Shown in pieces: positions 1-9,327 of a DNA stretch of 64,000 nucleotides. The stretch comes from Pseudoclavibacter soli DSM 23366. Its GTDB lineage: Bacteria; Actinomycetota; Actinomycetes; Actinomycetales; Microbacteriaceae. The DNA lies in the NCBI RefSeq assembly GCF_000423505.1, contig NZ_AUIC01000005.1, positions 124,001 to 188,000 of the forward strand, in the 5' to 3' direction. A program made the position numbers and the translations under genes. Under the pieces are notes generated by a model. That model saw nothing but the letters and a program-made list of their open reading frames with translations, ran no database searches and had not been told where the DNA came from. Position 1 is the stretch's first letter; every line of letters starts with the position of its first letter.

Positions 1-838
1 TCGAACATGCCACCAGTCGGGCGCGAGCGGGTTCGTCGAGCACGCTGCCGACAGCCGACAGGATGGCCGGCAGCACCGGTCGATGCGAACAGATGAGCAG
101 CGGACGTGCAGCACTCACCGCAGCCGACACCAGCCGCTCGGTCGCGGCCGGATCGGCGGTGTATGCGGCCTCGGTGAGCTGGTCGACCGGTGTGGCACGG
201 ATGCTGTGTGCTTTGAGAAACGGCGCGATGGTCGACGCGCAGCGCTGCCATGGGCTGGTGAGGATGCTCTCATACGGCGCCCAGCAGTCGAGCAGACCCA
301 CCAGAGACTTGGCCTGCGCCTGGCCTCGTTCGGTCAGCGTGCGAGTGGCCTCTCCGCCAGACCAGGCCGCTCGCGAGGTGGCTTTCGCGTGACGCAGCAC
401 ACCGACGTTGAAGGTGGGGCGGTCGAGTGCGGGAAGCATCTGCTCGAGCTGGTCGAGCAGATCGCGGTCGAACTCGTAGGTGAGCAGCCGTCGGGCCTCG
501 TCGAAAGGCAGCCAGAGCAGCTCGTCGACCTCATGGTTGGGTGTAAACCGGCGTGAGCTCTGCTTGACCTGCTCCGCGGTCACATGTGCCGTCCAGTAAG
601 AGACGGTTTTGGGCTTGCCGTTGACGTCGTAGTGCACCTCGCCCAAGAACGGCCCGAGCCGCGTGCGCAGGCAGGTCTCTTCGTAGAGCTCGCGCAGTGC
701 CGTCTCGGGAACCGTCTCACCCGGATCGAGTTTGCCTTTCGGAAACGAGTAATCGTCGTGTGCCGCCCGATGGATCACCAGAATGTAGGGGCGGCCGCCG
801 ATGTGGCGCCAGCAGAGCACGCCCGCGGCGATGATCAT
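1..838 (-). CDS. mutT1: Nudix hydrolase fused to histidine phosphatase domain (MutT1 type), 3' end off window
   Basis: Two-domain enzyme of the mycobacterial MutT1 type, expected to degrade oxidised nucleotides (8-oxo-dGTP, 8-oxo-GTP) and diadenosine polyphosphates. The Nudix box spans about residues 35-57 with E41, R49-E50 and E53-E54 present, but the usual Gly near its end is Cys56. A histidine phosphatase domain begins at the RHA motif (R149-H150) and runs off the left edge after 279 residues; the full-length family is about 310-320. The start is the ATG whose ATGA overlaps the ppk stop codon, so it is translationally coupled to ppk. The ppk-mutT1 order is the same as in mycobacteria. Identification is secure; substrate is inferred. 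Confidence 0.9.
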   Translation of the reverse strand, partial: MIIAAGVLCWRHIGGRPYILVIHRAAHDDYSFPKGKLDPGETVPETALRELYEETCLRTRLGPFLGEVHYDVNGKPKTVSYWTAHVTAEQVKQSSRRFTPNHEVDELLWLPFDEARRLLTYEFDRDLLDQLEQMLPALDRPTFNVGVLRHAKATSRAAWSGGEATRTLTERGQAQAKSLVGLLDCWAPYESILTSPWQRCASTIAPFLKAHSIRATPVDQLTEAAYTADPAATERLVSAAVSAARPLLICSHRPVLPAILSAVGSVLDEPARARLVACS

Positions 839-2979
839 TTGCGCTTTGCCGCCTTACGCGTCGAAGCGATGCGAATCAGCTCGCTCTGCACATCGAGCAG
901 CGGGCGCCCATCGGCATCAAGGTGATGACGCTTCCAGACACCGTCGGTGCCCAGATGCCATGACGATGACGTGTCGGCCAGGCCCAGCGCGAATAAGTCG
1001 GTCAGCTCGGTGATCTGCTCGGGCGAGGTCAGGCGCACCAGCGCCTCGACGCGACGGTCGAGGTTGCGATGCATCATGTCGGCGCTGCCGATGTAGACCT
1101 GCGTGTCACCGTCGTTGGCGAACCAGAAGATGCGGGAGTGCTCGAGGTAGCGCCCCAACACCGAGCGCACGGTGATGTTCTCGCTGAGGCCGGGCTCGCC
1201 GGGTTTCAGCGAGCAGATGCCGCGCACCCACACCTCAACAGGAACACCCGCTTGGCTGGCACGGTAGAGCGCATCAATGACCTGCTCGTCGACCAAAGAG
1301 TTCACCTTGATCTTGATGCCACTGGCACGGCCGGCGCGGGCATGGGCGATCTCGTTGTCGACCAGCTCGATCAGGCCGGTGCGGATGGTCTTGGGGGCCA
1401 CCAGCAGTCGCTCGTACTTGGTCTCGGTGGAGAACCCGGAGAGATGGTTGAACAGGCGGCCGAGATCGTCGCCCACCTCGCCGCTGGCGGTCAGCAGACC
1501 GAGGTCTTCGTAGAGACGCGCGGTCTTGGGATTGTAGTTGCCGGTGCCCACATGGCTGTAGCGCACCAAGCGCCCCTCTTCTTCACGCACCACGAGTGAG
1601 AGCTTGCAGTGTGTTTTGAGGCCGACCAAGCCGTAAACCACATGCACGCCGGCCCGTTCGAGCTTGCGTGCCCATGAGATGTTGTTGGCCTCGTCGAAGC
1701 GTGCCTTGATCTCGACGAGGGCGAGCACCTGCTTGCCGGCGTCGGCGGCGTCGATCAGCGACTGCACGATGGGGCTGTCGCCCGAGGTGCGGTACAGCGT
1801 CTGCTTGATGGCCAGCACATTGGGGTCGGCCGCGGCATGCTCAAGGAAAGCCTGCACACTGGTGGCGAACGACTCGTACGGATGATGCAGCAGAATGTCG
1901 TTTTTGCGGATAGCCCCGAAGAACTCGGCATGCTGGTGCGGGTCGATGTTCTTGAGGTACCGGTTGGTCACCGGCACCGCCACCGGGTAGTGCAGCTCAG
2001 GGCGGTTGAGGCCGGCGATGGCGAACAGACCGGTGAGGTCGAGCGGCTCGCGCAGCTTGTACACGTCTTCGCCCTGCACGCCCAACTCGCTGACCAGCAG
2101 ATCGAGGATGCGCGGGTTGATGTCAGAGGCCACCTCAAGACGCACCGGCGGGCCGAAGCGGCGACGCAGCAGCTCTTTCTCAAGTGCCTGCAGCAGGTTC
2201 TCGGCTTCGTCTTCGTCAACCTCGAGGTCTTCGTTGCGGGTGACGCGGAAGGTGTGCGACTCTTCGACCTGCATGCCCGGAAACAGCTGGTCGAGGTGCA
2301 CGCTGATCAGCTCTTCGAGGGGCATGAAACGGGTCTTGCCTGATCCGTCGTCAGGAATCGGCACGAAGCGCTGTAGCGACTGCGGCACCTTGACGCGGGC
2401 GAACTCGCGCTTGCCGTTTTTGGGGTTGACCACCACGACTGCGAGGTTCAGCGACAGCCCAGAGATGTAGGGGAAGGGGTGCGCTGAGTCGACGGCCAGC
2501 GGCGTGAGAATCGGAAAGACCTTCTCGTCAAAGTAGGTGCGCAGGCGCGCGTGCTCGTCAGCGCCGAGCTGACCCCAGTGCACGATGCTGATGCCGGCCT
2601 GTTCAAGGGCGGGCAGCACGCCGTCGTGCAGAATCTCGCTCTGCCGGTCTTGCAGGCGATGCGCCTCGCGGCTGACGGCGCTGAGCAGCTCGAGTGGTGC
2701 CAGCCCTGAGTTCGAGGGCACCGCGATGCCGAGCGCGATGCGGCGCTTGAGGCCTGCGACGCGCACCATGAAGAACTCGTCGAGGTTGTTGGCGAAGATG
2801 GCCAGAAACGAGGCCCGCTCGAGCAGCTGCAGCGACGGGTCGTCGGCAAGCTCGAGCACACGTTCGTTGAACCCGAGCCAAGAAAGCTCGCGATCGAGGT
2901 AGCGATCGTCGGGGAGGGTCTCGACGGCGGTGGCCGCGGCCTTCGGAGTGGTCTTGCCCTTGGGTGCTGTGGTGCTCAT
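835..2979 (-). CDS. ppk: Polyphosphate kinase 1
   Basis: Reversibly transfers the ATP gamma-phosphate to inorganic polyphosphate. The 714-residue product has the normal PPK1 length and domain order: N-terminal domain with the [10 protein letters not shown] motif near residue 29, then two phospholipase-D-like catalytic domains. The phosphohistidine is expected at H457 in LKTHCKL, followed by the [11 protein letters not shown] segment near 473, and the second conserved His lies in LEHSRIFWF. The start chosen is ATG 2979, preceded by an AGAGAG ribosome site; an in-frame upstream extension overlapping mshD shows no homology-like sequence. It lies 7 nt downstream of mshD and overlaps mutT1 by 4 nt, so the four genes glnR-mshD-ppk-mutT1 look like one operon. 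Confidence 0.96.
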   Translation of the reverse strand: MSTTAPKGKTTPKAAATAVETLPDDRYLDRELSWLGFNERVLELADDPSLQLLERASFLAIFANNLDEFFMVRVAGLKRRIALGIAVPSNSGLAPLELLSAVSREAHRLQDRQSEILHDGVLPALEQAGISIVHWGQLGADEHARLRTYFDEKVFPILTPLAVDSAHPFPYISGLSLNLAVVVVNPKNGKREFARVKVPQSLQRFVPIPDDGSGKTRFMPLEELISVHLDQLFPGMQVEESHTFRVTRNEDLEVDEDEAENLLQALEKELLRRRFGPPVRLEVASDINPRILDLLVSELGVQGEDVYKLREPLDLTGLFAIAGLNRPELHYPVAVPVTNRYLKNIDPHQHAEFFGAIRKNDILLHHPYESFATSVQAFLEHAAADPNVLAIKQTLYRTSGDSPIVQSLIDAADAGKQVLALVEIKARFDEANNISWARKLERAGVHVVYGLVGLKTHCKLSLVVREEEGRLVRYSHVGTGNYNPKTARLYEDLGLLTASGEVGDDLGRLFNHLSGFSTETKYERLLVAPKTIRTGLIELVDNEIAHARAGRASGIKIKVNSLVDEQVIDALYRASQAGVPVEVWVRGICSLKPGEPGLSENITVRSVLGRYLEHSRIFWFANDGDTQVYIGSADMMHRNLDRRVEALVRLTSPEQITELTDLFALGLADTSSSWHLGTDGVWKRHHLDADGRPLLDVQSELIRIASTRKAAKRK

Positions 2980-2986
2980 CTCTCTA

Positions 2987-3868
2987 TCATCCCACTCGCC
3001 AATGAATATCGCGTGAACGCTCGCGGAAGCCAAGACTTTCGTAGAGATGTCGGGCAGCGGCGTTGTCGGCCTCGACGAACAAAGTGACTTCGTCTGCGCG
3101 GTCGTGCAGGCGCTGAAGCCCGGCCTGCATGAGCGCGCGCCCGAGCCCGGCCCCGGCCTGTTCAGGGCGCACCCCGATCGCGTAGATCTCACCCTCGGTG
3201 GCGCCGTCGGCAGCCGACGTGACTTTCAGCCAGTTGAAGCCGACCACGGTATCGCCGTCGCACAGCAGCAGCACGTCTTCGGGGTCGAACCAAGTCTCGG
3301 CTTCGAGCGAGCGCAGCTCAGCGAGGTCGATTGCACCCTGTTCGGGATGGTCGGCAAAGGCACTCGCATTGGCGTCGAGCCAGGCCTGCTCATCGGCATC
3401 GATTTCGAACGGTCGGATGCTCAGCCCCGCTGGCAGCGCGGGCGCTGATTGCGTGCCGGTCGCCTCGTTGCTCAAGGTCAGCTGCAGCAGCTCGCGGTCG
3501 CGTTTGGCACGGATGTTCTCGGCCAGCAGTCGTGCAGTCTCGAGGTCACCATGCGACCAGAAGCCTCTCCCGCCGGCGGCAATGGCCGCACGCAGCAGGC
3601 GTCGGCCGAGCCCGTGGCTGCGCGCCTCGGGTCGCACGACGAGTTCGAACTGGTCGTCGAGCAGCACGGCGGCTGCGAGCAGCCGCTGAGGTGCCACCGG
3701 CGCGTTGAGCTGGATCGACGTGGTCATCGCCAGATCGAGGTCGGTGATGACCACGGCCTGCTCAGCGTCGAGCATGGCCCATGTGTGGTCACTGAACGGC
3801 TGGTGGCCGTCGGCGATATAGGCGGCTTGGGCCAGCTCACGCAGGGCCTGGATGTTGATTTCTGTCAT
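2987..3868 (-). CDS. mshD: Mycothiol synthase (double GNAT acetyltransferase)
   Basis: Last step of mycothiol biosynthesis: acetylation of Cys-GlcN-Ins with acetyl-CoA. The 293-residue product shows two tandem GNAT folds; the C-terminal one has a clear acetyl-CoA loop ([13 protein letters not shown], near residue 233) and the terminal [15 protein letters not shown] signature. The N-terminal repeat carries [14 protein letters not shown] near residue 80. It overlaps the stop of the upstream glnR gene by 4 nt. The glnR-mshD adjacency matches Rv0818-Rv0819 in Mycobacterium, which strongly supports both names. Presence of mshD places the organism among mycothiol-producing Actinobacteria. Confidence 0.92.
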   Translation of the reverse strand: MTEINIQALRELAQAAYIADGHQPFSDHTWAMLDAEQAVVITDLDLAMTTSIQLNAPVAPQRLLAAAVLLDDQFELVVRPEARSHGLGRRLLRAAIAAGGRGFWSHGDLETARLLAENIRAKRDRELLQLTLSNEATGTQSAPALPAGLSIRPFEIDADEQAWLDANASAFADHPEQGAIDLAELRSLEAETWFDPEDVLLLCDGDTVVGFNWLKVTSAADGATEGEIYAIGVRPEQAGAGLGRALMQAGLQRLHDRADEVTLFVEADNAAARHLYESLGFRERSRDIHWRVG

Positions 3869-4575
3869 TCCTCGGTGGACTCATCACTCTCATGATTGGC
3901 GGCGACCGGGGGAAACTCGCCTTCGGTGGGGTTGAAGCGGTAGCCCACGTTGCGCACCGTGCCGATCAGCGAATCGAGCTCGCCGAGCTTGGCGCGAAGC
4001 CGTCGCACGTGCACGTCGACGGTGCGGGTGCCGCCAAAGTAGTCATAACCCCAGACTTCGCTGAGCAGCTGTTCGCGGGTGAACACGCGGCCTTGGCGCG
4101 AGGCCAGGTAGCGCAGCAGCTCGAACTCTTTGAAGGTGAGGTCGAGTGGTTTGCCATTGACTTTGGCGGAATAGCTGGCCTCGTCGATGACCAGGCCGGC
4201 CGCGCGGATGATCGAAGGGTCGTCTGCGGCGACGGCTCCCGGGCGGTGTGCGAGCCGAATGCGAGCGTCGATCTCGGCTGGCCCTGCCGTGGCGAGAATG
4301 AAGTCGGAGATGCCCCAGTCTTGGCTGATTGCGGCAATGCCGCCCTCGGTGACCACCAGCAGCACGGGAAGCTCGACGCCGGCAGTGGCGATGATCGAGC
4401 AGAACTGCTTGGCGCCGGGCAGATCTTGGCGGGCGTCGACCAGCAGCGCGTCAGCCTGACCCGTCGAGAGCAGACTGCTCGCGGTGGGGGCGAGCACGGT
4501 CACATGGTGGTTCAGGAGGGCCAGCGATGGCAGCACGCCGTCTCTCGCCTTGGTGAGAACGACGAGGTCTGACAC
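3865..4575 (-). CDS. glnR: GlnR-type OmpR-family nitrogen regulator
   Basis: Orphan DNA-binding regulator expected to control nitrogen assimilation. The 236-residue product has an atypical receiver domain (1-125) and a strongly conserved winged-helix domain (about 130-215) with [30 protein letters not shown] and [10 protein letters not shown] segments that match GlnR closely. The receiver has the VDARQDLP stretch and the TEGGIAA/DWGI segments typical of GlnR, a family believed to work without phosphorylation by a partner kinase; no kinase gene is adjacent. The GTG start at 4575 follows a GGAAGG ribosome site. First gene of the glnR-mshD-ppk-mutT1 run. Confidence 0.9.
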   Translation of the reverse strand: MSDLVVLTKARDGVLPSLALLNHHVTVLAPTASSLLSTGQADALLVDARQDLPGAKQFCSIIATAGVELPVLLVVTEGGIAAISQDWGISDFILATAGPAEIDARIRLAHRPGAVAADDPSIIRAAGLVIDEASYSAKVNGKPLDLTFKEFELLRYLASRQGRVFTREQLLSEVWGYDYFGGTRTVDVHVRRLRAKLGELDSLIGTVRNVGYRFNPTEGEFPPVAANHESDESTEE

Positions 4576-4603
4576 GTTGGGGCCTTCCGGTACAGGTGAC
4601 TCT

Positions 4604-4609
4604 ATATTA
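4604..4609 (-). promoter_or_regulatory. Probable -10 element for the glnR operon
   Basis: On the minus strand this reads TAATAT, 28 nt upstream of the GTG start of glnR, with a GGAAGG ribosome site between them. No good -35 is visible. It is the only plausible promoter in the 88-nt divergent gap to the next rightward gene. Confidence 0.5.
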
Positions 4610-4651
4610 GTGTGCTGCGGCGCAAGATCGTGTCAGGCACAGCTGTGCGGC

Positions 4652-4657
4652 TAGACT
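4652..4657 (+). promoter_or_regulatory. -10 element TAGACT, leaderless start for gene at 4664
   Basis: TAGACT ends 6 nt before the ATG at 4664, so the predicted first transcribed base falls on or next to the start codon. No ribosome site lies between. Confidence 0.6.
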
Positions 4658-4663
4658 GAAGCC

Positions 4664-4780
4664 ATGGATGGAATTGTCGCACTTGAGATCTTCTTCGTCG
4701 GTCTGCTCGCTCTGGCCAGCGCGGCCATCGCATTCGTGGCCGGCACAGTACTGGTCAAGCTCTTTAAAGGGCAGCGCTGA
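4664..4780 (+). CDS. Small single-pass membrane protein (38 aa)
   Basis: A 38-residue ORF beginning MDGIVALEIFF and ending KLFKGQR. Residues 5-31 form one hydrophobic segment and the C-terminus carries three basic residues, implying a membrane protein with the C-terminus inside. It is too short for most gene finders, but it has its own -10 box 6 nt upstream and ends 2 nt before the next start, so it is probably the first cistron of the 4.66-6.46 kb operon. No function is recognised. The start is fixed by the leaderless promoter arrangement. Confidence 0.65.
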   Translation: MDGIVALEIFFVGLLALASAAIAFVAGTVLVKLFKGQR

Positions 4781-4782
4781 GC

Positions 4783-5397
4783 ATGCTGGAATTTGCTGAG
4801 GGGCTTCCCGCTGAGGTCGGCCCGCTCAGCTGGCTGCTGGGTGTCTGGGAGGGCACCGGCGTGGTCAGCTACGGGCTCGATGACGAGCACGTAGAGTACG
4901 AATTCGGCCAGCGGGTGAGCTTCACCAACGACGGTCTGCCATACCTGCAGTACAACGCGTACTACTGGCTGCTCGACGAAGAGCGCACGCCGCTGACCAC
5001 CGAAACCGGCTACTGGCGTCTGCGCGCGCCGTTGCGCCCGAGCGATCAGGGCCCGGCGCTGTTGCTGGGCGAGGGCCTGGCCGCCGAGCGCAGCCACGAA
5101 GACATCGACGCACTGCGCACCGACCAAGGCTTTCCGCTTGAGGTCAGCTTTCTGCATCCCGACGGCGTCAGCGAACTTTACTTGGGCGCGATCGACGGCC
5201 CCCGCGTGCAGCTGGGCACCGATGCGGTGCTACGCTCGTCGAACGCTCGCGAGTATGCCGCCGGTCAGCGCATGTACGGCCTGGTCGAAGGTCGACTGCT
5301 TTGGGCGTGGGACATCGCCGCACTCGGGCATCCATTGGCCTCACATGCCTCTGCCGAGCTCGAACGCCGCAGTGTGGGCGCTGTCGGCACCAAATGA
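4783..5397 (+). CDS. Nitrobindin / FABP-like heme-binding beta-barrel protein
   Basis: 204-residue member of the nitrobindin (DUF1794, THAP4-like) family, small beta-barrels that bind ferric heme and in characterised homologues isomerise peroxynitrite. The opening LSWLLGVWEGTGV segment (near residue 17) is the family signature (G-x-W-x-G-x-G), and the C-terminal GRLLWAWDIAALGHPLASH segment is also typical. Heme binding is family knowledge; the axial histidine cannot be assigned with certainty here. It starts 2 nt after the small membrane protein and overlaps ygfZ by 4 nt (ATGA). Confidence 0.85.
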   Translation: MLEFAEGLPAEVGPLSWLLGVWEGTGVVSYGLDDEHVEYEFGQRVSFTNDGLPYLQYNAYYWLLDEERTPLTTETGYWRLRAPLRPSDQGPALLLGEGLAAERSHEDIDALRTDQGFPLEVSFLHPDGVSELYLGAIDGPRVQLGTDAVLRSSNAREYAAGQRMYGLVEGRLLWAWDIAALGHPLASHASAELERRSVGAVGTK

Positions 5398-6461
5398 CCA
5401 CCTCGCTCGAACCGCGACAGCTCGGCGACCCCGTTGGCGAGCAGCGTCGGCTCACGGCTGGCGATGCAGTGCTGGCCGCTCCCACTCTTGACGTGGTGCG
5501 CATCACCGGCGCAGACCACCAGCGTTTTCTCGATGCCCTGCTCTCGCGCGATTTGGGGCGACTCGCACCCGATGAGAGCAGCGAGGCCCTGCTGCTCGAT
5601 GCCGCTGGCCACGTGCAGTTTGCCGTGGGCGCCGTCGCCGATGCCGACGGGGTGTGGTTGCTGCCCGATCACGGCGAGGCAGATCGGGTGGTCGACTGGG
5701 TGCATCGCATGCGCTTCATGATGCAGGTCGAGGCGCAGGCCGTCACCGACGCCTTCGTGCAGATCGGCTGGTTTGCCGCCGACCGGCCCTGGCAGGCAGA
5801 GCTCGCGCAGCTCAGCGCGTTCGTGTGGCGCGACCCGTGGGCCGAAGTGGCGAGCGGGGGCTGGCAGTATGCCGTGCATCCCACCGTCGACTATGCCGCC
5901 TGGCGTTGGAACGTCGCCTTTGTGCCTGATTCACACGCCGATCAGGCCCGGGCCCTGCTCGATGCCGCAGCGGTGACGCGTTCGGGTGCAGACGCGTGGC
6001 AGGCGCTGCGCGTCGCTGCCGGTCGCCCGCGCACGGCAGACGAGGTCGACGAGCGCAGCATTCCGCACGAACTCGACTGGCTGCGTTCGGCGGTGCACCT
6101 GAACAAGGGCTGCTATCCGGGGCAAGAGACGGTGGCGAAGGTGCACAACTTGGGGCATCCGCCTCGGCGCTTGGTGCTGCTGCAGCTCGACGGTGGTGAC
6201 ACGTGGGTCGAACACGGCGACGCGGTGCTGCAGGATGGCCACGAGGTCGGCTTGGTCACCACCGCAGGGTTGCACTATGAGATGGGTCCGATCGCGCTCG
6301 CCGTCATCAAGCGCGCCGTGCCCGTTGACGCGACGCTGCAGGTGCGACACGAAAACGTGGCTGTTGCGGCAGTGCAAGAGGTCATCGTGCCGCCTGAGGC
6401 TGGTGCGCTGGCTGCCGATGCCGTTGGTGAGTTTCGTCGGGCTAGGCGTCAGGGGCGCTGA
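5394..6461 (+). CDS. ygfZ: Folate-binding YgfZ family protein
   Basis: GcvT-like folate-binding protein involved in maintenance or repair of certain iron-sulfur enzymes. The 355-residue product contains the diagnostic KGCYPGQE motif (near residue 240) with its conserved cysteine, followed by HNLGHPPRRLVLL and a C-terminal beta-barrel-like region. The start at 5394 overlaps the preceding stop as ATGA, which decides against a longer in-frame version beginning inside the upstream gene. Organised as the last cistron of a three-gene unit; gpmA follows after 26 nt with its own promoter. Confidence 0.92.
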   Translation: MTTSLEPRQLGDPVGEQRRLTAGDAVLAAPTLDVVRITGADHQRFLDALLSRDLGRLAPDESSEALLLDAAGHVQFAVGAVADADGVWLLPDHGEADRVVDWVHRMRFMMQVEAQAVTDAFVQIGWFAADRPWQAELAQLSAFVWRDPWAEVASGGWQYAVHPTVDYAAWRWNVAFVPDSHADQARALLDAAAVTRSGADAWQALRVAAGRPRTADEVDERSIPHELDWLRSAVHLNKGCYPGQETVAKVHNLGHPPRRLVLLQLDGGDTWVEHGDAVLQDGHEVGLVTTAGLHYEMGPIALAVIKRAVPVDATLQVRHENVAVAAVQEVIVPPEAGALAADAVGEFRRARRQGR

Positions 6462-6475
6462 TGCGCTCGGTCGCC

Positions 6476-6481
6476 TAGACT
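6476..6481 (+). promoter_or_regulatory. -10 element TAGACT, leaderless start for gpmA
   Basis: TAGACT ends 6 nt before the gpmA ATG at 6488. No Shine-Dalgarno sequence separates the box from the start codon. Confidence 0.6.
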
Positions 6482-6487
6482 AGAGCC

Positions 6488-7246
6488 ATGACTGAATCGA
6501 CGTACACGCTGGTGCTGCTGCGCCACGGCCACAGCGAATGGAACGCTCTCAATCTCTTCTGCGGCTGGGTCGACGCCGACCTCGCTCCGCAGGGTATCGA
6601 AGAGGCGAAGCACGCCGGTGAGCTGCTCACCGAGGCCGGGCTGCTGCCCGACGTGGTGCACACCTCTCGCCTCAAGCGCGCGATCAAGACCGCGAACCTC
6701 GCACTCGAGACCGCCGACCGCCTCTGGATCGACGTGCGCCGCTCATGGCGCCTCAACGAGCGCCACTACGGCGCTCTGCAGGGCAAGAACAAAGCTGAGA
6801 CCCTCGAGCAGTACGGGCCCGAGCAGTTTCAGACCTGGCGGCGCTCCTATGACGTGCCGCCCCCGCCGATCGCCGACGACGACCCTTATTCGCAGGCCGA
6901 TGACCCGCGCTACGCCGACCTTGAGCAGGTGCCGGCCAGCGAGTGCCTCAAAGACGTGCTGGCGCGTCTGCTGCCCTACTGGGAGGGTTCGATCGTGCCT
7001 GACCTGCGCGACGGCCGCACGGTGCTGGTCACCGCCCACGGCAACTCGTTGCGCGCGCTGGTCAAGCATCTCGATCAGATCCCTGATGACGAGATCGCTG
7101 AGCTGAACATTCCCACGGGTATTCCGCTGGTGTATCGCCTCGACGCTGATCTCAAGCCGATCGTCGCCGGAGGCGAATACCTCGACCCCGAGGCCGCAGC
7201 AGCCGGTGCTGCCGCCGTTGCCGCCCAGGGGGCACAGAAGAAGTAG
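6488..7246 (+). CDS. gpmA: 2,3-bisphosphoglycerate-dependent phosphoglycerate mutase
   Basis: Glycolytic and gluconeogenic enzyme interconverting 3- and 2-phosphoglycerate. The 252-residue product has the phosphohistidine motif LRHGHSEWN with H13, the [11 protein letters not shown] segment near residue 97 and the second histidine in [10 protein letters not shown] near 180, with the dPGM-specific [10 protein letters not shown] segment near 210. Length is normal. The C-terminus has a short Ala-rich tail. Its position beside phoU and senX3-regX3 is the classical actinobacterial arrangement (gpm1-senX3-regX3 in mycobacteria). It ends at a hairpin terminator shared with the converging phoU. Confidence 0.96.
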   Translation: MTESTYTLVLLRHGHSEWNALNLFCGWVDADLAPQGIEEAKHAGELLTEAGLLPDVVHTSRLKRAIKTANLALETADRLWIDVRRSWRLNERHYGALQGKNKAETLEQYGPEQFQTWRRSYDVPPPPIADDDPYSQADDPRYADLEQVPASECLKDVLARLLPYWEGSIVPDLRDGRTVLVTAHGNSLRALVKHLDQIPDDEIAELNIPTGIPLVYRLDADLKPIVAGGEYLDPEAAAAGAAAVAAQGAQKK

Positions 7247-7264
7247 CGCATTGCGCCCACGCAC

Positions 7265-7307
7265 AAGCGCCCGATCAACGGTTCGTCACCGATGCGGTCG
7301 GGCGCTT
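7265..7307. terminator. Bidirectional hairpin terminator between gpmA and phoU
   Basis: A perfect 10-bp stem (AAGCGCCCGA at 7265-7274 pairs with TCGGGCGCTT at 7298-7307) is followed by TT on the plus strand and flanked by AA on the other side. The 23-nt loop contains a further weak stem. It sits between two convergent genes, so it can serve both. Confidence 0.75.
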
Positions 7308-7320
7308 TTCGCTGTGTGGC

Positions 7321-7980
7321 TCAGGCGTTCTCGATATCGCCGGCCCAGTCGCCGGTGGCCAGGTAGGCCACCTTGTGAGCGATGTTGACCGCGTGGTCGG
7401 CGAAGCGCTCGTGGTACCGGCTGGCCAGGGTGACGTCGACGGTGTCGGTGGCCGCGTTCGCCCACTTGTCAGAGAGCACGGTGTCGAACACGTGCTGGTG
7501 CAGGGCATCGACCTGATCGTCGAGCTCGCTGATCTGCTGGGCGATCTCGAGATCTTGGTGCTCGAGCAGCGGTGGCACAAGGCGAGCGATCTGGATGTCG
7601 AGCTCGCCGAGGCGCTGGAAGGTGTCGTGCAGGTCGTCGGGCACCACACGCTCGGGAAAGCGGTAGCGGGCCAGCTGCGCGATGTGGCTGGCCAGATCGC
7701 CCATGCGCTCGACCGAGGCACTGATGCGCAGGGCGCTGACGATGGTGCGCAGGTCACGGGCGACCGGCTGCTGCTTGGCCAGAATGGTGATCGACAGCTC
7801 GTCGAGGTTCGCGGCGAGGTCATCGATGTGCTCGTCGTTGCTGATGACCTGTTCAGCCAGATGCACATCTGACTCGTTGAACGCAGCCACGGCCTTCTCG
7901 ATCGCGGTCACCACATCGGTAGACACCTCGACGAGCCGATTCTGCACTTCTGCAAGCTCTTGCTGAAAAACGATACGCAC
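7321..7980 (-). CDS. phoU: Phosphate-signalling accessory protein PhoU
   Basis: Negative modulator of phosphate signalling, acting between the Pst transporter and the sensor kinase. The 219-residue product has two PhoU helical repeats with the characteristic acidic, metal-binding-type motifs (RMGDLASHIAQLARYRFPE near residue 82 and the second DHAVNIAHKVAYL near 190). GTG 7980 is chosen as start because it gives the normal family length and has an AGGA site upstream; a longer in-frame version would run through the PHO-box region. It is transcribed divergently from senX3-regX3. Confidence 0.92.
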   Translation of the reverse strand: MRIVFQQELAEVQNRLVEVSTDVVTAIEKAVAAFNESDVHLAEQVISNDEHIDDLAANLDELSITILAKQQPVARDLRTIVSALRISASVERMGDLASHIAQLARYRFPERVVPDDLHDTFQRLGELDIQIARLVPPLLEHQDLEIAQQISELDDQVDALHQHVFDTVLSDKWANAATDTVDVTLASRYHERFADHAVNIAHKVAYLATGDWAGDIENA

Positions 7981-8028
7981 GGAGATCCTCACGCCTGACG
8001 GACTATTGCGCCCATTCTCACCCACCGA

Positions 8029-8057
8029 GGTGAACACTCGGTGACGGGAGACTGAAC
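8029..8057 (+). promoter_or_regulatory. PHO box: three 11-bp-spaced direct repeats
   Basis: GGTGAAC (8029), GGTGACG (8040) and ACTGAAC (8051) recur with an exact 11-nt period. Read on the other strand they are GTTCACC-N4 units, the binding site of actinobacterial PhoP/RegX3 regulators. The array sits in the phoU/senX3 gap, 49 nt from the phoU start and about 50 nt upstream of the senX3 -10, so it can control both directions. Confidence 0.7.
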
Positions 8058-8105
8058 GCTCGTAGCCTGTCACTGATCCGCACGGTGACGCAAGTTGCCA
8101 GCAGG

Positions 8106-8111
8106 TAGTCT
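8106..8111 (+). promoter_or_regulatory. -10 element TAGTCT for senX3
   Basis: TAGTCT ends 7 nt before ATG 8119. This supports ATG 8119 rather than the upstream in-frame TTG at 8095 as the senX3 start, and predicts a leaderless transcript. Confidence 0.5.
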
Positions 8112-8118
8112 GTCACTC

Positions 8119-9327
8119 ATGGAGTACTTGTCGGTCGTAGCGGCAGCGCTGATCGCCTCAGTGCTCACCGCGGTGATCGGCATGCTGCTGCTGCGCTCGC
8201 GGCAGAAGGGCGAAGCCGGTCGGCGCATGATCGAGCAGGTGCTGCCGGATGGCGTGGAACAGTCGCTCAGCGCTCTTCCGTTTCCGGCATTCGTCGTCGA
8301 GGCCTCAAATGAAGTGCTGCTGACCACCCCGAGTCTCGAAGCACTGGGAGTCGTCGAGGGGCACCGTGTGGTGGTTGATGAAATCGTCGACGGCATCGAT
8401 CAGGTGCGCGAGACTGGTGAGCACCTCGAGCAGCAGCTGGTGCTGCACCGAGGGCGCGGCGAGAACTCCGACAGTCACATCACCACCCACATCTCCGTGC
8501 TGGGCAACCGCTACATTCTGGTTGTGGTCGAAGACCGCACCCAAGCCATGCTGGTCGAGACCATGCGACGCGACTTCACTGCCAATGTCAGCCACGAACT
8601 CAAGACCCCCATCTCTGCAGCGATGCTGCTGAGCGAGGCAGTCGGCGGTGCCGCCGACGACTCCGAAATGGTGGAGCGTTTCAACGACAAGCTGCGGCTC
8701 GAGCTGGAGCGACTCGCGTCGATGGTCGCCGACATCATCTCGCTCAGTCGCATCGAGAGCGCGGCCGAAGAGACCGCGCACTTCGACGAGGTAGACCTGG
8801 CGCAGATCATCCGGCGCGCTCAGGCGACGACCAAAGTGGCTGCCGACATCAAGCACATCACGGTGACGATGCGCACCGAGGGCAATGTTCGGCTCGAGGC
8901 TGACCCCGACACCCTGGCCACCGCAATCGGCAATCTGATCGCCAATGCCTTGGAGTATGCGCCCGAAGGCGGGCTCGTCGGCGTGCTCGCCAAAGAAGAG
9001 GGCGAGCAGGTGCATGTGACCGTGACCGATAACGGTGAGGGCATTCCGGCGAAGCTGCAGTCGCGCGTGTTCGAACGCTTTTACCGAGTCGACCCGTCGC
9101 GGGTGCGCACCTCCGGCACTGGCGGCACAGGGCTCGGGCTCAGCATCGTCAAGCACATTGTGCGTCGTCACGGTGGCACCGTCAGCCTCTGGTCGAAGCC
9201 CGGCGTGGGCTCAAGCTTCACTCTGGCACTGCCACGCACGCAACGCGCTCCGCATGCCGTCATCGGAACAGAATCCGATCATCCGACCGAATCGCCGGTC
9301 GTGCTCAAGGAAGGAACCACACTGTGA
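8119..9327 (+). CDS. senX3: Phosphate sensor histidine kinase SenX3
   Basis: Membrane-bound kinase of the phosphate-starvation two-component system. The 402-residue product has one N-terminal membrane segment (about residues 4-24), a PAS-like linker (about 55-140), a dimerisation domain with SHELKTPISA and phospho-acceptor H159, and a C-terminal ATPase domain with NLIANALEYAPEGG, DNGEGIP and GTGLGLSIVKHI boxes. Start chosen at ATG 8119 because of the nearby -10. It overlaps regX3 by 4 nt (GTGA), so the pair is translationally coupled. The neighbouring phoU and PHO boxes support phosphate sensing. Confidence 0.93.
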   Translation: MEYLSVVAAALIASVLTAVIGMLLLRSRQKGEAGRRMIEQVLPDGVEQSLSALPFPAFVVEASNEVLLTTPSLEALGVVEGHRVVVDEIVDGIDQVRETGEHLEQQLVLHRGRGENSDSHITTHISVLGNRYILVVVEDRTQAMLVETMRRDFTANVSHELKTPISAAMLLSEAVGGAADDSEMVERFNDKLRLELERLASMVADIISLSRIESAAEETAHFDEVDLAQIIRRAQATTKVAADIKHITVTMRTEGNVRLEADPDTLATAIGNLIANALEYAPEGGLVGVLAKEEGEQVHVTVTDNGEGIPAKLQSRVFERFYRVDPSRVRTSGTGGTGLGLSIVKHIVRRHGGTVSLWSKPGVGSSFTLALPRTQRAPHAVIGTESDHPTESPVVLKEGTTL

